NCBI GenBank assembly: GCA_016302095.1
Contig: JAEDOE010000100.1
Location: 1 to 5,519, forward strand
Source of the DNA: Anaerovibrio sp.
Lineage (GTDB): Bacteria > Bacillota > Negativicutes > Selenomonadales > Selenomonadaceae
Length of the DNA stretch: 5,519 bases
Direction: 5' to 3'
Numbering within the stretch: position 1 is the stretch's first letter; every line of letters starts with the position of its first letter. Position numbers and translations under genes: made by a program. Below, in pieces: positions 5,479 to 5,519 of the stretch. Under the pieces are notes generated by a model. That model searched no databases and had not been told where the DNA came from. It saw nothing but the letters and a program-made list of their open reading frames with translations.

Positions 5479-5519
5479 ATGAGTCCTTTGGAGGCAATAG
5501 ACAGGATGGCAGGTCAGCC
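5479..5519 (+). CDS. N-terminal start of an unidentified gene, cut by the window edge
   Basis: ATG 5479 follows AAGGGG (5466-5471) by seven bases, a good ribosome binding site. Thirteen codons are visible (MSPLEAIDRMAGQ) before the window ends. An in-frame ATG at 5428 would add the 17 residues MAVQLVRCKRCFVRGES, including a C-x-x-C pair, but it has only a weak GGTG ten bases upstream, so 5479 is preferred. The visible start faintly resembles the 'L-x-x-x-x-x-x-x-G-x-P' opening of uroporphyrinogen-decarboxylase-like proteins, but this is far too short for an assignment. No terminator is visible in the 96-base gap after the lptD-like gene, so the two could be cotranscribed. Confidence 0.6.
   Translation, partial: MSPLEAIDRMAGQ

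Overview
The window most likely comes from a member of the Negativicutes, probably Selenomonadaceae or a near relative. This is inference from content: Firmicute-style haem/tetrapyrrole genes sit beside an LptD-like outer-membrane assembly protein, a combination expected in this double-membraned branch of the Firmicutes. Coding DNA is moderately GC-rich, and the spacers upstream of the two envelope genes are AT-rich. All real genes read on the + strand.

Positions 1-2448 are the end of a tetrapyrrole operon. It holds the last 30 codons of a uroporphyrinogen-III synthase (HemD), then hemB overlapping it by ATGA, then hemL 58 bases further on. HemL makes 5-aminolevulinate, HemB condenses two of these to porphobilinogen, and HemD closes the ring to uroporphyrinogen III, so the operon covers consecutive steps of the C5 pathway. 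A strong rho-independent terminator (2468-2505) ends it.

Positions 2449-2763 (315 bases) hold no gene. They contain the operon terminator, a second hairpin oriented as a minus-strand terminator, two candidate sigma-70-type promoters (one overlapped by a TTCCCT/AGGGAA dyad), a small leader hairpin and a strong Shine-Dalgarno sequence. This leads into an exported protein of 306 residues (2764-3684) that I cannot assign to a named family. It has a signal peptide, five exact-length 20-residue degenerate repeats, a probable beta-rich domain and a glycine-rich hydrophobic segment. A terminator follows at 3724-3748.

A promoter at 3751-3779 then leads into a compact LptD/OstA-like protein (3829-5382). 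LptD is the outer-membrane protein that inserts lipopolysaccharide. Its best-supported oddities are a very short barrel region and a single Cys pair that appears to match the E. coli C173-C725 disulfide. After a 96-base gap without a visible terminator, a further gene begins at 5479 and leaves the window after 13 codons.

The most unexpected non-coding signal is that both hemL and the lptD-like gene are preceded by an imperfect tandem duplication of their own translation-start region. In each case the upstream copy carries an SD-like sequence and a tiny ORF of 7-8 codons. I saw no CRISPR array, insertion sequence, tRNA, rRNA or defence system.
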